Origin: Blastobasis lacticolella
Taxonomy: Eukaryota; Arthropoda; Insecta; Lepidoptera; Blastobasidae
Assembly (NCBI GenBank): GCA_905147135.1
Contig: LR990048.1
Coordinates: 10,152,563 to 10,216,562 of the forward strand
Direction of reading: 5' to 3'
Length of the DNA: 64,000 bases
The translations under genes were made by a program, and so were the position numbers. Positions 32,501 through 44,500 of the stretch are shown here, one piece after another; positions within the stretch are counted from its first letter, which is position 1, and every line of letters starts with the position of its first letter. The notes under the pieces were generated by a model. The model was not told the origin of the DNA, searched no databases, and was given only the letters and a program-made list of their open reading frames with translations.

Positions 32501-35500
32501 CAATGTTAAGAACTGTTTTCTCTATTGGAAACTAATAATTTTGTTCTGGCCGACACTTAAATTTTTGATCCAAATATGTATGAAACGCGAATGTTGCTTT
32601 TTTTTAACTAAAAAGTATAACAAAAGAAATATGTCAAGAAATTGGACCACCTCGATTGATCTTCCGCGAATACTATACTATGACTGTTACTTTTTACCCG
32701 ACTACGATGGAGCTAAAGGAGGGTAATGAAGTTAACAATCTTTGTATGTAAAGTTAATAAACGTGGAAGAATCGACAGAGATTTGTCAGGACCATAGCAA
32801 GTGGAACAATGTCGTCTCTACCTACTCTTGCGAAAGGGGTTTGTATGAATGTATGTGGATATGAATGTTTGTATGGATGTTAATTCTAGCTCAAAAACTA
32901 CTAGGCCGATTTTTGTTAAAAGCGTATTGATTGTCCGATGGTTACAGGCTCTATGATAATACATTCAATATACATATTATCTTGAGGATATAAGAACCTA
33001 AAAACTTCAAAATATTTCAATTCAGAAGATTGATTCGGTCATGTTGGGAATTTTTATTCACATTGGTTGATTCTGTTGTGGGATATACCGCACTGCTTAA
33101 ATTTGTCCTCAACTGGTTGAAGACATGATTTTGGGACAATATTACGACAAAATGTTTTAAAACGTAGTTATTTCTGTCGTTTACGAATATTTTATGTATA
33201 CCACGGTGGCTCATTCAAAATTATAACTACAAAGTATAACATCAGTAGTAAGTATAAAGAGAGTGTATAAAACTTAAATAACTCGGAAACCATTACTCTT
33301 AGAAAACTAGATCCTAAAAAGAAATGATAGTGCCTATAAGTATTTGCTGTTCTGGAACAAGCGTTTTAAGGCCAATAGTTTCAGAGTTATTACAGGTTTA
33401 AGATTGACAGCTGTCAACCGAAATGAAAATCTCGACTATCATTTCTCTTCAGGAACTAGTGTTCAAGGAGCGATAGTTTCAGAGTTATTACAGTATTAAG
33501 TTTGACAGCTGTCAACCGAAATGTAGATCTCGACGAGCACTATCATTTCTCTTCAGTAACTAGTGTTCTAGAAGCGAAAGTTTAAGAGTTATTACAGTAT
33601 TAAGTTTGACAGCTATCATCCGGAATGTAGATCTCGACGAGTACTATCATTTCTCTTTAAGAACTAGTATTCTAGCACCAATAGTTTCAGAGTTCTTACA
33701 GTTTTAAGTTTGACAGGTGCCATCCAAAATGTAGATTTCTACGAGTAACAGCATTTATTTTTAGAAACTAGTGTTCTAGAACCAAACATGCCTTATTTAT
33801 AATTCGGGATGAACTGAGAAGAGAATGACGACAGGATCACGAAAGCGAAACAACTTCGATAATGTTAAAGAATCAGAAAAAGGGGAGGGGCTTACGCATC
33901 AGTGGTCAAACTTTGTTTGACAAGGTCCGTTTCCTATTTCATTCACAAGCGTTGTATCTGTACTAAAAAAAGTAGACAGATATAGGATGTGTGTGAACTG
34001 TGTCACATAAAGAGGAAAGATTCGAACTGTTGGTAAAAAGAAACAGTCAGATGTGACGTTTCATGTTGACATCTACTGACATCGCACCGCACGCTGCACG
34101 ATGGGGCCAAATTGAAAAACGTAGACAAAATTCACACAGTACTGACATTTCGGGCTTGGATTGCGGATTTTGCACCATCATGCAGTGCGCCGCGCGGCGC
34201 GCTGCACAGTGGGACATTTCGCCATCTGTCAATGTACTTGCATACAAATTGCTCGGCGTGTAACAAGTTTTGCCACATCGTGCAGTGCACTGCGCAGCAC
34301 ACTGCATGAGTGTGCGTTCAAGATCATTGAGGCCGCCGCAACCCTGCAGCGCCAGCTTGTCAGCTTCTAGCTCGTGAACCCGGCACACCAGGGAGAGGAT
34401 CAGTCCTACCGTCCAGCGCCCGCCGCTGCCGCGTGATGATCTCGTCGGTGAGCTGCTGCTGAGGCCTACCGTGAGGCCGCCGCAGCTCGTGCGCGCGCGC
34501 CGCCCGCTCACCCTGTAGCGCCAGCTTGTCGGCTTCTAGTTCGTGAACCCGACATACGAGGGATACTAGCAGTCCTACCGTCCAGCGCCCGCCGCTGCCA
34601 TGACCATTCGTAGGCCTACTTTTGCGTGAACCGCTTGTTTCGTCGGGGATTACAAAATAAAACTCGCACGCTTACCGTCCAGCGCCCGCCGCTGCCGCGT
34701 AATGATCTCGTCGGTGAGCCGCCGCTGCTGGTCGCGGCGCTGCAGCGCGAGGTCGCGCCGCCGCAGCTCGTGCGCGCGCGCCGCCCGCTCGCCCTGCAGC
34801 GCCAGCTTGTCGGCTTCGAGCTCGTGAACCCGGCATACGAGGGAGAGGACCTCGCGCTCGGCGCCGCTGCTTATGCGGGCTGGAAGCTCCTGGGGATATG
34901 GACACACGTCATACACACATGAATTGGGAAATGATGACGAAAAAGCACCGTGGTGATGCGGGTGATTAATGCTCCCAGGGATGGGGATTTGGCGAACTTT
35001 CGCAGCAAAAAGGCGAATGCAGGCCTTGCTACCTAATGAGGAGTTTTCCAATAGGTATCTAAAGCATTCCTAACCACTCACTAGATGGCGCCCCGACAAT
35101 TTTGGTAATTGATAATCGCTTGAAATAGGTTCTTAGCAAACAGGATATAAATACTGGGTACGTTGTATTGAATAATATTGTATTTGTCAATAGTTTTCAA
35201 CCATTTTAGAGGTTGTAATAATAATGGAACATAGTGCTAACTTCTATAAATATTTCTTTTTACACTTCGTTCAACCTTTAACAGTTATGTTTATATGAAT
35301 AAACATTTTATTTTTAAGTTTAGTATTACTTGGCTGCATGAAATCACTGCCACCATCATACAGATTATAAAAAGATTACCAAAATTGTAGGAGCGCCATC
35401 TATTGATGTTTTTTGAAACCAACTATCTATACCTACTGGAAAACTCCTCATTGTTTAACATAAAAAAGAAAAAGAAAATCCTATCAAAATCAAACAAAAG

Positions 35501-38500
35501 AGATATTTCATCTCTTTTACGACTTTGTTCCTCACCTCGCCTCACCTTTTCTTTTCGTCAGGAAATCCTTGTTATAGACACCACCTGCAGGGGAAGCAAG
35601 TGCTTACGCGAGACTCCCCAAAGGTCCCACTAAAACCTGACGGTGCCTTTCTCGCCACATGCCTCCTTCTCTAAAACCTGTCGGTGCCTCCTCACCTGCT
35701 CGAGCTGCGCGCCCCTCAGCCGGACCTGCTCGAGGTGGTGCTCGACGCGGTCCCGCTCGGCGCGCGCGGCCTCCTGCTCGCGCTCCACGCCCGCCAGCTC
35801 CGCCCACGCCTGCTCCACCGCCACCTCGGCCTCGGCGCGCTCGTTGCCGCCCACGCTGCCGGTGCTCGAGAGGCCCGTGCCGCCCCTGGGGTGAGCAACG
35901 GCGTTCCCACTGTTACCACTCCTGCTTAACCAGGATGTAGGTATTGCCCAAGGAGCCACACGGGCGGGAGGTCCGCCTAATGTAAAGCAGGCACCATAGT
36001 TCAAAATACAAACAACCTTAGGCACTGTCCTAATTGGCAACGGTCGTCCGACCATGGTCGTGCGACGGGCGGTTTTGAGGTCTACTATTGGTCTAGCGAC
36101 GTTCGTTTGACCATGGTCGCACGACCGTTTCCAATCAGGACAGCGCCTTAGAAGACCACATGCGGTGACTGGATTTGAAGCAGTACAGCCCGCCTGATGG
36201 TAAACAACATGTTGTTTTTTGTAGTATCAGGGTACTATGGATATTCAAGCGTACAGCGTATCATATTTTCTCGACAAAAATAAAGGTCAACTGCTCGAGC
36301 CATCTTTTCCGTAGAGCATTGAAATTACAATTTTAAAGTACATTACAAATCGCTGCTGCCCAATTCCTGTTTGTGCAGAGGTCTTAACTAGTCAGCCTCT
36401 GAGACATTAGTCGCCATATGCAGCACCCGTTAGCAAAAATGATTCGATCTTAATAAGACTATATTAACATTATAATCTACAGGATACTTCTACTATGTTG
36501 TACTATTATACCTACAAAACACCCGCATCATACGCGCTGATAATCCCTTACCATCCAGGGCGAACTACTGTTCACTGTGTGACCAAATCTGTCTTTCCCG
36601 TGTTGGCCTCTACAGACATCACCAGAAAAAGTGCCGTACCATTAACAGAGACGCTGTTTTAATCATCTATTATAGATGATGATGACCCGCAAAACGGACG
36701 AGCAAACGACACAGACATACCCCAGAAACCGTTAATTGTGGTCATACCTGTAGCTCTGCTGAGTGCTGAGCCTCGAGCCGGTCAGGCTTATAGGCTTGTA
36801 GAGGCGGTTGAAGCGTGCCTCCCAGTGCGAGATGGCTGCATGCTGCCGTTCTGCATCTAAGGCTAGTCCCAGTAGGTGACTATCCAACTCCATAAGGCGT
36901 CGCCGAAGCCGCATCTGCTGCTTGAAGGTGGACACTATCGCCTCGCGCAACGTCTTCAGATGCGCCAAGTCTTCGGGACTCTCCTCCTTGTTTAGCTCTT
37001 CTATTTGGGAGTCGTCTTTGGTTCTGTGGATAGTTTTGTTAGTTGATCATTGTCATCATCATATCAGCCGAAAGAGCAAACATGTTAGAGGCTTAGGCAA
37101 GAAAGATGCCCACTGCCAGGCATAGGCCTCCCCCAGAGGTCTCCACAAAGGCTGGTCCTGTGCCTTCCGCATCCAGCTGGTACCAGCGATCTTTAACAGG
37201 TCGTCGGCCCACCTTGTGGGAAGCCTACCTATGCTAGTATTGTGTGTTAATTGATAATATTGCATAAATCAATACTTTGTGCATGATTGATAGTAACAAA
37301 TAAGTCACAAAGTTTCAAGTAGGTTTGATAAATCAGTGACCAAAAGTATTTTTTATCGTCATTGTAATATAGAATACCTGGTGGTACGGTCGTCTCTCAT
37401 CTTGTGTTTGAGACGCGATATTTCCTCTCGCAAGTCGTGGATGACGGTGCGGTACTGCGACAGGGGCATCGGCGTCTCTACCAACTCCCGCTCGACCTAA
37501 AGAGTATCTTCAAAGATTAGTAGACGTTTTTGTAGAGTTCCTCCACAATCACCAGTCCCTGGCTCTCATATAACTTTATTGGCTTTATTGGCTACCTATA
37601 TTCTGTTTCCATAACGATAGACTGCACCAAGTATCCGAATCCAGAATATAGTCAAATTGGTTGTTTAAACTTTTTTTATTTGCCTTGTGAGACACACGGA
37701 CAGACGGTCCACCTAATGGAAAGTGGCCACCATCGTCCAGGATATCTGCAACCTAAAGGGATCAGATGCAGTGCCGGTCTTTGAGGTACCTATAGACATA
37801 CTTATTGAAAAACCCCATGTTGTAGTGCAGTGGGAAGACTTCGGAAGTAAGCTCGTTCCACATCTTGCTCGTGCGTGGTAAAAAGGCTCATGATGCCCGA
37901 TGCATCTAGACTGTTGATCTAAATAGTTTGAAGCCCATTAAGCTTGGAGATAGAGAGCAGAGAAGGATGCAGAAGGGGACAAAAGCTGCACAGTCTCTGC
38001 AGAAAATCAAATTCAAAATTTCTTTATTGAGTAGACATTAAATATCTGTTTCAATCGTCAAAGAGGAGGGGGGTAGGAAAGTTGGAAGGAAACACACAGT
38101 GACATGTTCGCTGCCCAGGACCGGACTACATTCACCCCACGGCGACCACGACCGTACCGTATCCAACAATACCAGACAGAGTCGGTCAGTGCCCGACGGC
38201 CACTGCCAGACAGGTGACGCTCGCGCTTACTTGCCGGTGGCTCTTTTGGGCGCGCGCACTTCTTGGCACCTACAAATCTTGTTTGTCCTTAGCATTCTTT
38301 GTAAACGGGCTGACACCACTGCACAATCTTTCTGCCCCGTCGGCCACTTCCTCTCCATCTTCACTATATCCCCCTCTCTCCTGCAGTTCCTACTCTTCCT
38401 CCATGCTCCTCGAGCGATGCTATGCACACGGGAATTCCCGCAGGAATTTCGCCTCCGACGATTCAAAGTCCGCGAAGTGGATTGGGCCCGCTTCCTTTCG

Positions 38501-41500
38501 CTCTAACCCGGTGCATCACAGACCAAGTCAAAACGTAAACCCACCCGGTTGGTGATAGCAGCAGCCCGCTGCGCGTAGTGCAGCGTGGAGCGCGTGGTGT
38601 CGCGATGCGCGCCGCCGGCCGACACGTGCGCCACCATCGCCGTGCGGCAGCGCCCGCCCAGCACCTCGCGCAGCAGCCGCGTCAGCTTCGAGTCGCGGTA
38701 GTTCACGTATCTGACATGGATGGGGGGAACAAAAAGGGCAATAAATAATCATCAGGCGTCAATATATCGGTTGTACTCTCAAGCGCGGAGGTCCGGGGTC
38801 CACCTAGACCGTCCGTATGATCCAGGATTTCGCAGATCAGATAAATATAGTGGAGCGACTGCTATCTGACTTGTTAATAGGAGAAATTGATCAGATTACA
38901 TCATAGTAAAATTGTCCGTGGTGGTGGATGTGCTAAATCAGGTAAATACAGTGGAGCGACTGCTATCTGACCTGTTAACAGGGGAAACTGACCAGCATGA
39001 ACAATAGTAAAATCGGGTCAAATGGAATAAAAGTGTTAGCTGGTACTCAGCCGTGGCCGACATTCATTTAACTATGGCTATCATTGTTTTAACACTATTT
39101 CTATTACTGAGGTTATGAATTGTGTTATAGCTGAAGATTCAAGTTCTTGTGTTTCGTGAATTACCAATTTATCTATAGATTTCTAGAGTTAAAGCACTAA
39201 CAAGAGATTAGGTATTAGCTACGTAAAGATATAGTACATTCTACCTCAAATCCAAAGGCAAGCCTCAATCCTAAAATAATTACAGGATTTGTCCTATTGG
39301 ATTAAGGAGGGCAAGGACGAGTAGAATGCAGTTGCATGCTTATGCAGTTAAATATTACTGCGAAGCGTTCTCCATTATCGCTTCACGCAGCATGCATTAA
39401 AGTATTCAGTATTCATTTACTTTTCAGTCTAATGGTAAACATACAAATATCGAAATATAAAAAAATATGTAGAAACGAGTGGCACATCAGACACCTTCTC
39501 AAGGCACTACAAAACACAAAATATGTGGTCGTATATATGTAGGTGGTATACAAAGTATAAAGTCGTGGTTACCTAGCGCCGCCCGACAGCGCCATGATGC
39601 AGTTCCCCAGCGCCAGCAGTGACCGGTTGATGTGCGCGCCTTCGAGGCGGCGCGCGCGCAGCCCAGCTCGCTCGGAACCCGCTAGGTCAATCAGGAACAG
39701 CCGCCCGCGCTGCGTGCCGCCCTCCACTGCGCTGGTTACTGTCACACTGGGGATGATCACGTGTTAATACTGTCTGGGTAGGTTTAGACCACATGAGCAG
39801 GTGTATACGTTATCCTTAATAAATCCCTGAAGTCTACCATTGCGCCCACGCCCAGACCCCATTACAAATGTCGATGGTAAATAGTTACGGCTTACGACGG
39901 CTAGTTCGAATTCATAGAGTGTTCAGCGTCGTATCTGTCTGTAGATTGTAGTCATTTGTAGTCCTTTTATTGCCCAAATTTTTCAAGAAACTCTCCCAGT
40001 ATTTCGGACAGTCTTATTCTGACTTACGAATACTTTGTTTTTATTAGCGAAAACCTTTCAGTCCTTTTTAAATTACGCATTACCAACGGAAAACAATTAC
40101 GTACAACAACAAATACCTATATACTAAAGTACCAAAGTTGAGCATATCACGAGCAAGTGCACTAAGCAGAAATAATTATCATTGATATTTACAATATAGG
40201 TACCTACCTAAGCAGAGCATGTCCCCTCGACGAATGCTGGTTAGCGTGCGTAGGTTCGGCTGTACGCGCGCGGTCCCCGCGGGCCAGCAGTTCAGCCACG
40301 TGGGCAGCACTAGTGGCTCGAGCCTCGCTCAGCCCGGCCACGGTAGGCGCGCCGCTGCCGCCCTCGTCACGAAGCTCCAACGACCCGGCGCCAGGGTTGA
40401 GAAGATCGCGGATGTTCTCATTGTAAATCTCGATGTAGGACATCTTTACCTGCACGTGGAATGACAGCAAGTTTAAGTCGTGACACGTGCAGGAAATCTA
40501 AGTGTAGGACGGCCCGAGAAAGATAGAGGGCCTGGTAAAGTTCGTGGTGAGCCGGTCTTATGCAATAATGATAATGATGATGTTGAGTCGTGACGCAATT
40601 GTCCATATCCTTTCGCTAGTGATATTTGAAATGGCGAAGACTGTAGCGGGCCAGCACCCGGCTTGGTACGCCCCCTCCCCCCCCCCCCCCCCCCATATCA
40701 CAGCCACATTACCAAAATTTCGAGTAAAGGGAAAAATAAAAAAAAACCGTAAATTTGTAGTTAACAACGTCATAAAAAAATTTACAACCAACATAAAGTG
40801 TAGTTGTATTAGCAAATATTTCATACAAGTTGTATGGGAGCTAGGTACATTTGTAACTTTGTATTGTGTTAATAATATCCAAAAGCTCTCATTTATAGGC
40901 AGCTACGGAACCCTACACTGCACGTGGCCCGACAGATATTCATACCTGAATTTAGAACCTTTACTATAAGGTCCCATAGTGCGCGGGTAAGTACGCACGG
41001 GGTTCCATTTCCATCCAAGTTTAAAATTGCGTTTGTCAAAATGAACAAAATTGACCAATCTTAGAGCCGTATTAAACGCAGTGCGTTCACTTAGCAAAAA
41101 GAGCCGCTTTACTTAGGAAATCTAAATGTAAAACGTATGAACTTTATCATTAACCATTAACTTTAACGTCTTAAGCCCGACGTACGAATCTTAAATCAGA
41201 CGTAATATTAATTTTATTTTCATTTCCAAATTATATTTTTACATTGACACCACATCTGTCTAGTCTTGGGCTGCTTGAACTCCCCACTTCACTCAGGAGT
41301 TAACTCTATAGACCTTCGCTGCGCTCAGGATCCAATATGCCGCCATATATCGGAGACATTTCCTTATTCCCTTGGAGTATAATCTACTATTAAAAACCCC
41401 CGCTACGAACTATAACGTCATCACAGAAAATTTAAAAGTCATTATGACGTCAAACCTAATTCACTTTATTTTCCTATAGGTCATCCAGGTCTCTACAATT

Positions 41501-44500
41501 ACTAACACTAGGTTACGCTTACAATACAAAGTTCACATTCCAATAACTAGGTACCTATCGGTCAGTAATCACCCATCAATAAATTTATATAGAGGCTTTT
41601 ATATTGTACCGCCCAGTTGAGCTATGTCACCTAAAGACTTATTAAGTATTTAACACATGTACTTTAACTCCTCTATGTTTAGCTCCACTTCTTTGTGGTT
41701 AAATGTTAGTTAAATCAGAGCCAAATAGCTATATGAAAAAATAATTTCTTAATACAGATTAGGCTAAGGAGATGATGATGAGTAAGAGAGTTTTATTGGA
41801 GAAATGTGTTAGTAGGTATTATTTATTTATTATACACTATACACGGCAGCTGTAAGCTGATGCGTGTATATCACGCACGGTATTTAGTTATTGTAATGTC
41901 TATTCAGTATTTTTTTTTAATTCTCTGATGGAGCACTAATCACTGATTTCGGTAGTTCATGCCATGCACTGACAATCCTATTTGGCAAAAAAATGTGAGA
42001 ATACTGGTGCCCTGTAAACTCGATAACTTCAGTGTATGGCTACTGAGGTTTTGTTATTATTTATATTGTAGATGGTTTACAGTCCCTTCTTCTTAACTTG
42101 TAGATTTTAAGTGTAGGTAAATAGAATAAGACCACCATAACTTGGCATCGCCTTTAAAAACAATCTCGGTATGGTAACTTATGACAAGTTTTTTAACCCT
42201 ATAGAACGTCTTACATCATTGATAAAAGTTATAACAAACTACTATTTTATATCTGTAGGATTCTTGATTTGCGTGATATTATGATATAATGGGCAAAACA
42301 ATTTACAAGGAAGTGCGGGAGTTAATTTTCAGAATATTTAATAATTTCGTCAAAGTAAAGGTACAAGTTCAGGTTAATAGTGATCAAATAACTGAACGTG
42401 TACAAGAAATCCTGAAATGTACACATTTGTGAGCCGTGAACTTCTTGATACTTATAACCGATATTTCAATAATTTTTTTACTCAATGACATGCATTATGT
42501 TATTAAAGGTTAATGGCATATAATTTTCTTAAAGGTGAATGAATTTCTTGTTTAATGTTATTATTGTCTGATGTTTTCTTACCAGTCATTGTACTTATAT
42601 TGTTAGTGTTTCAAAGTTATTTGTTTTTTTGTATATTAGAAGATACGTAATTCTTTTTATGACTATGGCCATATCTTCTAGTAATCTAGAAGATAGTGAG
42701 GTCGGCAGTGGACTTTTGATGTAACTTTTGATTCCATTACAGTGATACCTTGACTTACCATGCACTAGGTACTTAAATCGAGAAACATTTTTTTTCCAAA
42801 ATGACATTAGTCCAGCCAGTTTATTTTATTTAAAATACGTATTGAAGTACCTACAAAAAATTTAATAGTAAATTAAATGTAAAATGTGTTTCTCGTACTT
42901 TAATCCGTTTGTGACCATAAGGCCTGACCAGGACAGATTATCCAATCATTATTGCATTATCCACATTTTATATTTTTTACCACTGTCAGTCAATGCAAAC
43001 TTATCGTAAATAAATAAATAATAAATAAATAATCGTTGACAAATTCACACAGCGCCATCTAGCCCCCAAACTAAGCAAAGCTTGTACTTTGGGTGCTAGC
43101 TAACGGATATACTAATTATATACTTGTAAATACATACTTATTATACATAGAACACCCAGACCCGTAACAAAATTAAAATTCATCTTTAAAATTTCTGCCC
43201 GGCCGTGAATCGAACCTGGGACCTCCTGCGTGGCGACTGGACTGTTAACCACTAAACCACTCAGGTCATCAATCGTGGTCCTATTCTACTTATTTATTTT
43301 CAAATACCATATAGGTAGGTACCTACCTAGTTAACCTTAACAATATCTTTAAAAGTACAGCGATCATCGTCACTTCGAGCAATAACAGAGTTACGTTACG
43401 GCACGGTACATGAATATTGGATAGAACAGTTCTGTCAACTGGTTTCAAATTGCCCCATTAGACTTCCACCACTTGAAAGGAAAATTTGTTAGGTACAGTA
43501 CGGGCAGGGTGTCTTGCGTCAATAATGCGAGCCATTGGCCATTAGGGTGGTTAAATTTTCATCTGGGAAATTGCAAAATCAATAAAAGTCGGTATGTTAT
43601 TTGGAGTTAAAAATCAATTTATCATTTTTTCGTGGCAGGTCGTGTTTCTTTATTGCCTGTTCAGCCTAATTTATGTATGTTTGTCCAATTATGTAATTTT
43701 TCTTTTGTTTAACAACTGTATTGGTGAATTGGTTGTAATAGTTACAGCCCGAATTTAAGCTAAGAACATGATAAGCTGCGAGTCAGGTAAACTTATTGAA
43801 TAATAAAGCCATCTCACGCTGAGCAATATTTTTTTCGACTGTAAGTAGAACAAAACATAAAGGATAATATTCAGATTTTTTTCTGTAGAGTCAGCTGCAG
43901 CTGGACAGCTTGTACAGTCCCTAGCATACATCAAATATGACAGGTGACTGCAATGAATATGACCCACGTTTTATATTGACTGAATTAAGACTAGTTAGTA
44001 TATATTATATGTAACAACCTATACTATTATTCTATTAAGAATAGTAATATAGGTTGTTACTATTTTTAATTCAGTCAATAAGTATAAGCACATACATCTA
44101 AAGTAATTAATTAGTTCGATCGTTAGCAGTACAGTGTCACCTAAAAGACGTTGACCAATATTCCGCTGCAAAGGTAGTAAGCATCTAACTTGTTTGGTTA
44201 TAAATAAAAAAGTATGTGGTCCCAGTTCTATTGTTCGACAAACATGTGATGGATGACTATTACTTTTCATGAAAAATGGAGCAATAGCCCCGCCTTCGCC
44301 ACGGTCAAAATTCTACTTTGAAGTGAGGACGATTACTTACACATATGCGTGCCTAATACGAAGGGCGAAGCGTTTCAAAGGAAAACACTGTCGCGTCGAT
44401 GTCTGGCTTAAGTTCGAAGGTTAAGGAAACTTTTGTGGAGTTCTGACTCAACAGCGGAACGCATTCAACTTACTGCGCGAGTTCAATACCCTACTAGGAA

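Noticed and set aside
34047..35051. Long ORFs on both strands around kinesin exon 11
   Set aside because: GC-rich exon shadows. Only the frame with correct splice phases (34889-34676, minus) is coding.
35643..36055. Arg/Pro/Ala-rich ORFs on the plus strand
   Set aside because: Antisense shadows of the Glu/Ala/Arg coiled-coil coded by kinesin exon 10 on the minus strand.
38099..38555. Two overlapping plus-strand ORFs (135 and 113 codons)
   Set aside because: Low-complexity Ser/Pro/Leu composition, partly in a dispersed repeat, and abutting kinesin exon 7 on the other strand.
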